From: Streptosporangium amethystogenes
GTDB lineage: Bacteria > Actinomycetota > Actinomycetes > Streptosporangiales > Streptosporangiaceae
NCBI RefSeq assembly: GCF_000721075.1
Contig: NZ_JOEQ01000032.1
Coordinates: forward strand, 1-64,000
Direction: 5' to 3'
DNA: 64,000 nucleotides
Shown here piece after piece: positions 28,801 to 34,845 of this stretch; position 1 is the stretch's first letter; each line of letters starts with the position of its first letter. A program made the translations under genes and the position numbers. The notes below the pieces were generated by a model. It ran no database searches, was not told the origin of the DNA, and worked only from the letters and a program-made list of their open reading frames with translations.

Positions 28801-29607
28801 GCCGAAGACGACGTCCGAGCGGCCGCTGTAGCGCCGCAGCACCGCGGCCCACGCTCCTTGCACCATCGTCCCGAAGGTGACGCGGTGGCGTGCCGCGGCC
28901 TCCCTCAGCCTCTGGCCGAGCCGCTCGGGCAGGTCCACCGTCTGGCGGGTGACCTCTCCGGTGCCGCGCAGCGGGTCCCAGGACCTCAGCGGGACCAGGC
29001 GGCTGGGCTCGACGCCGGCGAGCGTGCGGGTCCAGAAGTCCTTGGCCGCCTCGGGGTCCCGCTGCTGCAGCCAGGCGATGTAGTCGCGGTAGGGCGGCGG
29101 GTCGGACGGGCTGGCTCCGCCGGTGAAGCGAGCCATCACCTCGGTCATGACGACCGCCACCGACCAGCCGTCCAGCAGCAGGTGGTGGTAGGTCCACGTC
29201 AGGCTGTGCCGGTCGTCGGCGAGCCGGACCAGGTGGAGGCGTTGCAGCGGCGCGGCCGTCAGGTCGAAGCCGGCCGCGCGGTCCTCGACGTGCAGCCGTT
29301 CGAGCCGGTCACGCTGCTGCGCGGCGTCGAGTCCGCGCCAGTCGTGCCGGTGCACGGGCAGTTTCACGTCCCGGTGGACGACCTGCAGCGGCTTGTCGAG
29401 CCCCTCCCAGTGGAAGGAGGTGCGCAACGAGGGATGCGCTTCGAGGACAGCGTGCCAGGTCTCCTCCAGGGCCTGGTCGTCGAGCGGCCCCTCCACCTCG
29501 TACATGTGCTGGCTGAGGTACATGTCGGCGGCGCCGTCGTGCGTGCTGTGCAGCAGCATGCCCTGCTGGAGCGGCGAGAGCTCGTAGATGTCCTCGACGT
29601 TGTCCAT
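25861..29607 (-). CDS. NRPS: C-PCP-C-A(truncated)-PCP
   Basis: The 1248-residue protein contains a C domain (about 1-440; IYELSPLQQGMLLHS opening, HHLLLDG at 141-147), a PCP with FFDLGGDSFAAV, a second C domain (about 600-1030; HHIVADG), and then only the first part of an A domain (about 1040-1165). That part keeps the A1-A2-like helices (RWTHRQLDAAAGRIANRLR, VGLCLPPGADLITALLAVW), then an Ala/Gly/Gln-rich linker, and stops before the A3 loop; A3 to A10 are missing. A terminal PCP follows (GLGGSSLHATQ, Ser1203). Neither PCP has a working A domain in cis, so both residues must arrive from other enzymes. The opening of C1 resembles C domains that accept D-configured or dual-type donors. Confidence 0.92.
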   Translation of the reverse strand: MDNVEDIYELSPLQQGMLLHSTHDGAADMYLSQHMYEVEGPLDDQALEETWHAVLEAHPSLRTSFHWEGLDKPLQVVHRDVKLPVHRHDWRGLDAAQQRDRLERLHVEDRAAGFDLTAAPLQRLHLVRLADDRHSLTWTYHHLLLDGWSVAVVMTEVMARFTGGASPSDPPPYRDYIAWLQQRDPEAAKDFWTRTLAGVEPSRLVPLRSWDPLRGTGEVTRQTVDLPERLGQRLREAAARHRVTFGTMVQGAWAAVLRRYSGRSDVVFGSTSSGRPAELPQVERMVGLFANTLPVRVSVPDDGDVGAWLRDIQERYAQTRRYEYTPLADIKTWAGASGRSLFESLVVLENAALAVNSAGSGQPGQPAFHRDALYDKISFPLTLTVAPQPVSELQVLIHRERFDEGFIDDVLARLHAVFESLASADHLAAVISAAGPDSVAQAAPAASVTAAEPLSAEAALLEEKISEVFREILALPELDPTASFFDLGGDSFAAVRVVSRIDGASVGLLASHPSVRRMAQALLDAGRGSPAPDTTPEADAEQGVGLDDELDQEIAELQRRLAGKLAERSALNAGPVPVARDGSLACTFQQEAVWFMNQYDPASTAYHIPFPLRIRGRLDVEVLERALHGLVTRHEALRTRFVNEGGLPIQVIDPPAAVRLEPIDLPADQVESWAAEECTRPFDLARGPVFRYALARLAPDDHALVLVFHHIVADGWSAAVLGGELSALYAAGGEAGLEPLTVQPADYAAWQRRRLRGAELERRLGYWRENLAGLPTVHFPADRRRPERPTGLGDTLDQQLPAELSQAVRACAREHQVSLLAVLQAALLVVLHRYTGQRDLPIGSIFSGRTRPDIESLVGFFGNTVVLRTSLDGEPSFGELARRCHETILNATAHQDVPFSLVVDALRPERAAGRNPLFQVGLTLLPRAIGATDLSLGEVSIEPIVVPERYALYDISVDVADVPDGSLPVAVEYATDLFDADRIDRFIDHYLTALAEGVAAPERRAADLEILTAAERERALRDTELLARHPGDGEAALVDGDGTRWTHRQLDAAAGRIANRLRRADVAAGDTVGLCLPPGADLITALLAVWKVGGQAVQVTAEEQPASGEATGSGQVTAPGQAAAPTLVLTHAEHAGGFTTALALDAERGSLAAEPAGPPVQAAEPYLPPATETERWLVATVAELLEAEQVGVGDDLFGLGGSSLHATQLVARLRVAFGVEVPVRDLFANPSLRQLAARLEEDVHGAPH

Positions 29608-29610
29608 GAC

Positions 29611-30318
29611 CTACTCCACTCTCGACAAGGTCTCCAGCAGTTCCGCCGGCGCGTCCTGGAAGCGGTGATGGCGTCCGGGGAAGATCAGGAAGGTGGTCTC
29701 GCCGCAGCCGGCCCACCCCTTCATCTCCTCGGGTCCCACCTCTTCGTCCTCGCTCCAGCCGATGGCGGTGATCGGGGTGGCGAGCCGTACCGGATCGGGC
29801 ACGAGGTATCGCCGGCTCACCTCGACGTCCACCCGGAGGATCTTCAGATAGATGGCGACCAGCTCAGGATGCGGCGTGTTGCCCTGGTCCCGGATGGACT
29901 CCTCCAGCTCCGCCCGGAGCTCGGCGTCGCTCATCTTCAGCATCCGGCCGACCGGCCCGTCCTGCGGCGCGAGCTGCGAGGAGACGAACAGCCGCGTGGC
30001 CGGCCGGCCCGCCCGCTCCAGCCGCAAGGCGACCTCGTAGGCGGCGTAGGCCGACCAGCAGTGCCCGAACAAGGCGAAAGGCACGTCCAGGTACGGCCGG
30101 AGCCCCGCGATCATGGAGTCGGCCAGGGCCTGGAACGTGTCCGGCATCGGGTCGTCGAAGCGGCTCAGCCGGCCCGGCAACTCCACCGGCAGGAACTCCA
30201 CGGAGTTCCGCTCCGGAGGCCAGGCGCCGAACACGCTCGTGCCGCATCCCGCGTGCGGGAGGCAGAACACCCGTCCGGCGGCGCTCGGCGAGGGCTCACG
30301 TTCCAGCCAGGCCGTCAT
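29611..30318 (-). CDS. Type II thioesterase-fold protein with Cys nucleophile, probable aminoacyl transferase
   Basis: The 235-residue alpha/beta-hydrolase aligns with editing thioesterases (VFCLPHAGCG opening, FLPVELPGRLSRF, C-terminal GRHHRF with the catalytic His). At the nucleophile elbow the usual GHSMGA is GHCWSA, placing Cys87 where Ser is expected and Ser for the second Gly. Cys nucleophiles at this site are known in SyrC- and CmaE-type enzymes that move aminoacyl groups between carrier domains. A shuttle role would suit the A-less NRPS gene that follows immediately. The gene lies between mbtH and that NRPS. Editing activity remains possible. Confidence 0.85.
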   Translation of the reverse strand: MTAWLEREPSPSAAGRVFCLPHAGCGTSVFGAWPPERNSVEFLPVELPGRLSRFDDPMPDTFQALADSMIAGLRPYLDVPFALFGHCWSAYAAYEVALRLERAGRPATRLFVSSQLAPQDGPVGRMLKMSDAELRAELEESIRDQGNTPHPELVAIYLKILRVDVEVSRRYLVPDPVRLATPITAIGWSEDEEVGPEEMKGWAGCGETTFLIFPGRHHRFQDAPAELLETLSRVE

Positions 30319-30319
30319 C

Positions 30320-30511
30320 TCAGCGTGCGCTCAACGGACGCAGGTCGGTCCAGGTCCGCTCCACGTACTCCAGGCACGCCTCGCGGCTGTCCTCACCGTG
30401 GACCGTGCGCCAGCCGGCTGGCACCGGGAGGTGGCCCGGCCAGAGCGAGTGTTGCTCCTCGTCGTTGGCCAGCACCAAAAAGACGCCATCGGGATCATCG
30501 AACGGGTTCAT
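30320..30511 (-). CDS. MbtH-like NRPS accessory protein
   Basis: The 63-residue protein shows the family signature: N-terminal [32 protein letters not shown] and [14 protein letters not shown]. MbtH proteins bind A domains and support their folding or activity. The gene directly precedes the Cys-thioesterase gene with a one-base gap. Since the next NRPS in this operon has no functional A domain, its clients are presumably the A enzymes encoded elsewhere in the cluster. Confidence 0.96.
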   Translation of the reverse strand: MNPFDDPDGVFLVLANDEEQHSLWPGHLPVPAGWRTVHGEDSREACLEYVERTWTDLRPLSAR

Positions 30512-30550
30512 GCCAAGGACTCCTTCGAGAGGTGAGAAGAGGAACCGCTT

Positions 30551-31315
30551 CTACCGGGGCACCGCCGTACCGAGGACACGCACGCGGTCACCGGCCAGCG
30601 TCATCTCCAGGCGGCCACCACGCTCGGACAGTTGCAGCGCGGTGAGCCGGGCCAGGTCCAGCCGGGCGGCCCAGTGAGGAGCGAGCTTGCAGTGCGCGGT
30701 GACGCACACCTGGTCCTCGTTGACGCCGAGCGCCGGGAAGAAGGTGCGGGAGACGAAGTCCACCCCGGCCTGCTCCGATGCGGCGGTCACGATGTGGCCG
30801 CGGTACGGCTGGGCCGCCAGCGCGGCGAAGTCGGGGTCGACGGCGGCCACGGCCTGCGCCGAGTCCACCTCGACCAGGATGTCGTCGCTGGAGACCGCGC
30901 AGCGGGCCGCGCCGATGCCCAGCGCCTCCAGCAGCCCGGCGGGCGGCTCGCACGGCACGGGCGGAGCCGCCGGCAGCTCGATGGAGACCAGGTGGCCGTC
31001 ACGCTCGGCGTGCAGGACGCCGTTGTCGGAGACGAAGGTCAGCCGTTTGAGCTCGTCGTCCAGGTCGAACAGGTGGCGGGCACTGGCGATGGTGGCGTGC
31101 CCGCAGAGGTTGATCTCCTTGTACGGGGTGAACCAACGCACGCGGTACTCGTCCGGCGCGACGACCGGGACCACGAAGGCCGTCGTCGGCAGGCCGATCT
31201 GGTGCGCCTCCCGCTGCATCGCCTCCTCCGCAGGGAAGGCCCGCGTGACCACGACCGCGGCCGGGTTCCCGGCGAAGTTCGCGTCGGCGAAGGTGTCAAA
31301 CACGTGGAACCGCAT
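30551..31315 (-). CDS. PhzF-family isomerase-like protein
   Basis: The 254-residue product has the PhzF pattern: FHVFDTFADANFAGNPAAVV at the start, with the second half of the pseudo-twofold fold carrying NLCGHATIASAR and VCVTAHCKLAPHWA. PhzF proteins are diaminopimelate-epimerase-like isomerases; PhzF itself moves a double bond. The conserved catalytic region is present. The N-terminus overlaps the end of the desaturase gene by 20 bp, which ties it to the tailoring operon. Its substrate is unknown; a peptide or amino-acid epimerisation or isomerisation step is possible. Confidence 0.88.
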   Translation of the reverse strand: MRFHVFDTFADANFAGNPAAVVVTRAFPAEEAMQREAHQIGLPTTAFVVPVVAPDEYRVRWFTPYKEINLCGHATIASARHLFDLDDELKRLTFVSDNGVLHAERDGHLVSIELPAAPPVPCEPPAGLLEALGIGAARCAVSSDDILVEVDSAQAVAAVDPDFAALAAQPYRGHIVTAASEQAGVDFVSRTFFPALGVNEDQVCVTAHCKLAPHWAARLDLARLTALQLSERGGRLEMTLAGDRVRVLGTAVPR

Positions 31316-32405
31316 GCGCGGGAAGCTCCTCCCAGGTGCGGAAGACGCGGTCGATGGCCTGGCCCATCCCCCACACCTCCTGGTACGGCGGGCCCTCCGG
31401 CCCGTTGTCGATGTCCCGCTGCCGCGCGTAGGCCGCGATGGTCCAGTCCGGCGTGGCGGGATAGCGGTGGTGGTAGTCGTGGTTGGGCAGGTCGCCCACG
31501 ATCACGAGCAGCCGTGACGGCAGGTGGTAGCCGAGGGTCAGCGCGGTCCAGCGAATCCAGGCCCACACCCCGTCCCCCTTGGCCGGCACCGGCCCGCCGC
31601 AGAAGCGGGCGGAGGTGTTGGCCGCGGTGTAGAAGCGGTGGCCGAACTCGGGATTGCGCGGCGCGAGCCACTCGTGCTCGCCGAGCCGGTCGAGCAACGC
31701 GCTGAGCTGCGCGAAGACGATGACCGGGACGGCGAAGGCGAGCAGGAGGACCAGCAGGCCGTTCGCGAACCAGAACGGCAGCGACAACCACCAGCCGAAC
31801 CAGAGAGCGAACAGCACGCGGCGCACCAGGCCGCCTCGCAGGTTGCTGACGACCCGGCCGGCGAAGCCCTTCCAGTAGAAGACCGGCGAGAGGAAGACCA
31901 GCCACGCGCGCCGCCACAGCCGAGCCCGGGTCATCCCGGGCCGGAAGCCGAGGTCGGCCAGGAACTGCACCGGTGGGTCCACCTCGGTCGCGAAGACCTC
32001 CCGCCGGTGGTGGTTGTCGAAGTGCTCTTCCTTGAAGTCGCGGAAGGTGTGGAAGACGCTCAGCACTGTGACGGCCTCGCCCCAGAACCGGTCGCCCGAG
32101 GGACGGCCCGAGAACCTTCGGTGCAGCGCCTGGTGCGCGATGACCAGGACCATCATGCGGGCCCCGGTCACAGTCAGGACCCAGCCGGCCAGGAGCGCCA
32201 GGACCCAGAACCCATGCGTCGTGGCCACGGCGACGGTCGAGACCGCCAGGCCGGCGAAGAACAGCGTCAGGGTCACAGCCAGGTAGGAGGCCCAGGTGTG
32301 GCGGAGCAGCGGCCGCTGGCCCGGCAGGGCCTTACCGGTCTGCCAGGTCCAGAAGTGCTGCGTCCACGACGGGAAGCGCAGGTAAGTGGCGCGAACGTCT
32401 TCCAC
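31296..32405 (-). CDS. Membrane fatty-acid-desaturase-like di-iron protein
   Basis: The 369-residue protein has hydrophobic segments at about 40-95 and 190-240 and three histidine clusters in the desaturase order: HQALHRR, HFDNHHRRE and NHDYHHRYP. This is the membrane di-iron desaturase/hydroxylase superfamily. In a FAAL-initiated lipopeptide cluster the most natural substrate is the acyl chain, but members also act on amino-acid-derived groups. Its stop is three bases upstream of nothing but the overlapping PhzF start, so the two are co-translated. Confidence 0.85.
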   Translation of the reverse strand: MEDVRATYLRFPSWTQHFWTWQTGKALPGQRPLLRHTWASYLAVTLTLFFAGLAVSTVAVATTHGFWVLALLAGWVLTVTGARMMVLVIAHQALHRRFSGRPSGDRFWGEAVTVLSVFHTFRDFKEEHFDNHHRREVFATEVDPPVQFLADLGFRPGMTRARLWRRAWLVFLSPVFYWKGFAGRVVSNLRGGLVRRVLFALWFGWWLSLPFWFANGLLVLLLAFAVPVIVFAQLSALLDRLGEHEWLAPRNPEFGHRFYTAANTSARFCGGPVPAKGDGVWAWIRWTALTLGYHLPSRLLVIVGDLPNHDYHHRYPATPDWTIAAYARQRDIDNGPEGPPYQEVWGMGQAIDRVFRTWEELPAHAVPRV

Positions 32406-32408
32406 GGT

Positions 32409-33083
32409 TCACGCTCCGAGACCGGTCTCCGTCGACAGCCGGTCGAAGAAGCGCGTCCAGAGCCGCCACATCTCGTCGGCCGCCTCGAAGACCAGTCGGG
32501 CCTGCTCGGGGCTGTAGTCCGCCATCAGCGTGTGCTCGGCCTCCTCCACGTGGTCCGGCTCCTGCTGGACGTGGATGGAGACCCACTCGTTGTCGCTGAT
32601 GCCGGTGGCCCGCTCGATGGCCGCGCCGATGCTGGAGACCATGAGCAGGTCGGTGTTCTCGGTGGCGAAGATGAAGCCGATGGCGCTCTCCCGGCTCTCC
32701 GAGCCGCGGCGGTAGCCCTCGACCAGAGCGGCGGTCTCCTCGAACGGCTCGGTCTCGGTGACCCGCGCGCGGTCGAAGCCGCACTTGTCCATCGAGTTGA
32801 CGTAGATCACCTCGTGGGCCTGCTCGACGTGGCCGCCGCCGGCCTCCTGGTTGAGGATGCGCGCGATGGCGCTCTTGGAGGCGATGTCCGGCAGGACCGC
32901 CACGCAGCGGGCCAGGAAGGTCGGGAAGTAGTGCAGCGGATGCCACCACTGCTCGATGAGGACCTCCGCCTGCTCCTTGGTGACCGCGGAGGACTTCACT
33001 GCGGCGAAGAAGGGATGGTCGCGGAAGGCCTGGTAAACGGCGCTCTCATTGAGCTGCTCGTTGAGGGACAGTGTCGCGGTCAT
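32409..33083 (-). CDS. Haem-oxygenase-like di-iron oxidase (HDO) family protein
   Basis: The 224-residue all-helical protein resembles the TenA/HDO fold used by UndA, SznF and BesC. Candidate metal ligands occur in the expected helical spacing: Glu and His in NQEAGGGHVEQAHEV, Glu in FIFATENTDLL, and His/Asp/His in SIHVQQEPDHVEEAEH. HDO enzymes perform N-oxygenation, C-C cleavage or olefin formation on amino or fatty acids. The start ATG overlaps the stop of the upstream oxygenase gene (ATGA). The reaction here cannot be predicted. Confidence 0.78.
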   Translation of the reverse strand: MTATLSLNEQLNESAVYQAFRDHPFFAAVKSSAVTKEQAEVLIEQWWHPLHYFPTFLARCVAVLPDIASKSAIARILNQEAGGGHVEQAHEVIYVNSMDKCGFDRARVTETEPFEETAALVEGYRRGSESRESAIGFIFATENTDLLMVSSIGAAIERATGISDNEWVSIHVQQEPDHVEEAEHTLMADYSPEQARLVFEAADEMWRLWTRFFDRLSTETGLGA

Positions 33084-33949
33084 GCTTGCCCACTCCCTGA
33101 GGGTCGATCCAATGTGAAGTACTGGTGCAACTCGGTGGCGTGGGGCAGCACAGCGGGATCCGCGCTGGCACGCGAGAGGTCGAGCATGGTCTCCCAGACG
33201 AAGCCGTCGCCGCCGTCGCGGCGGAAGTGCGTTTTGACGACGATGGCGAAGACCTCGTTAAAGGTGTCCATGGTCAGCACCGTCGACAGCCGCGCCAGTG
33301 CCGCGCGCTCGGCGTCGGGAAGTGGCGGCCGCTGGACGATCCGGCCGGGCTCGATCGTGCCGTTCCCCTCGTCGGGGATGGTGAGGATCGGGCCGTCCTG
33401 GGGCCGGTCGGCGAAGTCGAAGATGATGTGGATGCGCGGCTCGGCGGAGAAGGAGGCCACCGAGTGGATCTGCGAGGCGTCGAAGTGCCACACCTCGCCG
33501 GCCTGCATCCGGTAAACCTGGTTGTCCTCGCTGAAGAAGCAGTCCTCGTGCGTGGCCAGCGGGATGTGCAGGCGGTGGGCCGAACGAGCGTCCTGCGGGA
33601 TCTCGGCGAGCTCGATGTAGTCGCGGTGCGGGACGATGACGCTCTTGGCGAAGACCGCCAGCCGGACGAAGGTCAGCCGCGTTGTGTTGGCCACCGACGT
33701 GATGATCTCCTGGATGTACGGCAGCTGCCTGCCGTACTCGGTGAAGGTGGAACGGTCCTGGTAGTCGTAGTTGGTGAGCAGGCCGTCACCCTCGTCGCCG
33801 CCGGTGGCCCAGAGCATGGCGCTCTTCCACGGGCCGCCGATGAGGTAGTTGCTGTAGGCCTCGGAAAAATTGAAGGTCAGCGCGTGCTCCAGGTCCTTGG
33901 CGAGCCGGGCCTGGTCGAGCTGGAGCGTGCTCACGTACTGGGTGCGCAT
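33080..33949 (-). CDS. Proline-hydroxylase-like 2OG oxygenase (aspartyl/asparaginyl hydroxylase fold)
   Basis: The 289-residue protein closely follows the layout of streptomycete proline 3-hydroxylase: QLDQARLAKDLEHAL start, QLPYIQEIITSVANTTRL, iron ligands His108-x-Asp110 in VPHRDYIEL, His162 in IHSVASFS and the 2OG-binding Arg172. The C-terminal helical domain found in that enzyme is also present. A hydroxylated proline fits the A-PCP-TE protein at 34835-37381, whose pocket resembles proline codes. The start ATG 33949 shares a base with the stop of the halogenase-like gene (TGATG). Confidence 0.82.
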   Translation of the reverse strand: MRTQYVSTLQLDQARLAKDLEHALTFNFSEAYSNYLIGGPWKSAMLWATGGDEGDGLLTNYDYQDRSTFTEYGRQLPYIQEIITSVANTTRLTFVRLAVFAKSVIVPHRDYIELAEIPQDARSAHRLHIPLATHEDCFFSEDNQVYRMQAGEVWHFDASQIHSVASFSAEPRIHIIFDFADRPQDGPILTIPDEGNGTIEPGRIVQRPPLPDAERAALARLSTVLTMDTFNEVFAIVVKTHFRRDGGDGFVWETMLDLSRASADPAVLPHATELHQYFTLDRPSGSGQA

Positions 33950-34845
33950 CAGACGGTCCTTTCCAGCCGGTCGACCGGGGTGAACGGCTCTCCCCAGAAG
34001 TTCTCGCCGTGGAGCCGGTTGAGCCCGTGGTCGTCCTGGCCGGCGACCAGCACGCAGCCGTGCCGGTCGAGGTTGAAGCGGTGGCCGAACTCCTCGAACT
34101 CGGTCATGCCGCCGTAGACCCGGACGTGCGTGGGGACGGTGCGGATGGCGAAGCCCATGCGCTGCCGGTTGCTGATGTTGGGGTTGGAGCCGTGGATGCA
34201 GCGCGCGGTGAAGATGATGAACTCGCCGGGCTTCATCTCCAGGTGACGGACGTCCTGCTGGTCCGGGTCCCAGTTCTTGTCGATCTTGATGTCGTTGTAG
34301 TTGTAGCCGAAGAAGGAGTTGTCCTTGGCGGCGTTGTTCCACTTCATCGGCGCGGTCTCGTCGTAGCGCCATTCGCGGTGGCTGCCGGGGATGACCTTCA
34401 TGCAGCCGTTCTGGATGGTCGCCTCGGTGAAGGCGACCCAGGCGGTGAGCTCCATGGGGTTGCCGGGGACGCGGTCGGTCGCCTCCAGCATGCCCTTGTC
34501 GGCCTCGCCGATGGCGTAGGTCTCGACCTGGTGCCAGCCGGTGCCGGTGTCGCCGGGGTTCTTCGGGAAGAACTCGGTGCGCCAGCAGATGACGTCGGAG
34601 CCGATGAGGGCCTGCTTGCGCCGGACGATCTCGGGCTCGGTGATCAGCTTGCTCAGGCCCGGGATGTCGAGGTGCCGGTCGTAGTTGACCGGGTTGTCGA
34701 AGGCCTTGCGTGCGTTGTTCTCGGGGTCCAGCAACGCCTTGCGCTGGATCTTCCACCACGCCTTCATCTCCTCCGGCTCCCAGAGGGTGAAGGGTCCGAT
34801 GTAGCCCTGCTCCGCGAATGCGGCGCGGTCGGCGTCAAGATTCAT
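33949..34845 (-). CDS. SyrB2/CytC3-like non-haem iron halogenase homologue
   Basis: The 298-residue PhyH-fold protein aligns along its length with SyrB2: the first iron site GWHQVETY, AWVAFTEATIQNGCMKVIPG, YDETAPM, FFGYNYNDIKIDKNWDPD, MKPGEFIIFTARCIHGSNPN and RMGFAIRTVPTHVRVY. Ligands are His105 and His218, and Arg235 should bind 2OG. The facial-triad carboxylate is replaced by Val107, where SyrB2 has Ala. Loss of the carboxylate is the halogenase hallmark, but Val at that place is not one I know. SyrB2 chlorinates carrier-bound Thr, and a Thr-type A enzyme is encoded at 23011-24450. ATG 34845 is preferred over GTG 34854 because AGGGGAG lies nine bases upstream. Confidence 0.8.
   Translation of the reverse strand: MNLDADRAAFAEQGYIGPFTLWEPEEMKAWWKIQRKALLDPENNARKAFDNPVNYDRHLDIPGLSKLITEPEIVRRKQALIGSDVICWRTEFFPKNPGDTGTGWHQVETYAIGEADKGMLEATDRVPGNPMELTAWVAFTEATIQNGCMKVIPGSHREWRYDETAPMKWNNAAKDNSFFGYNYNDIKIDKNWDPDQQDVRHLEMKPGEFIIFTARCIHGSNPNISNRQRMGFAIRTVPTHVRVYGGMTEFEEFGHRFNLDRHGCVLVAGQDDHGLNRLHGENFWGEPFTPVDRLERTV

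Noticed and set aside
25993..30645. A 1550-codon open frame on the plus strand
   Set aside because: It is antisense to a clear NRPS, thioesterase and mbtH gene. Its product is Gly/Arg/Gln/Val-rich with no domain, a usual effect of high GC on the opposite strand.
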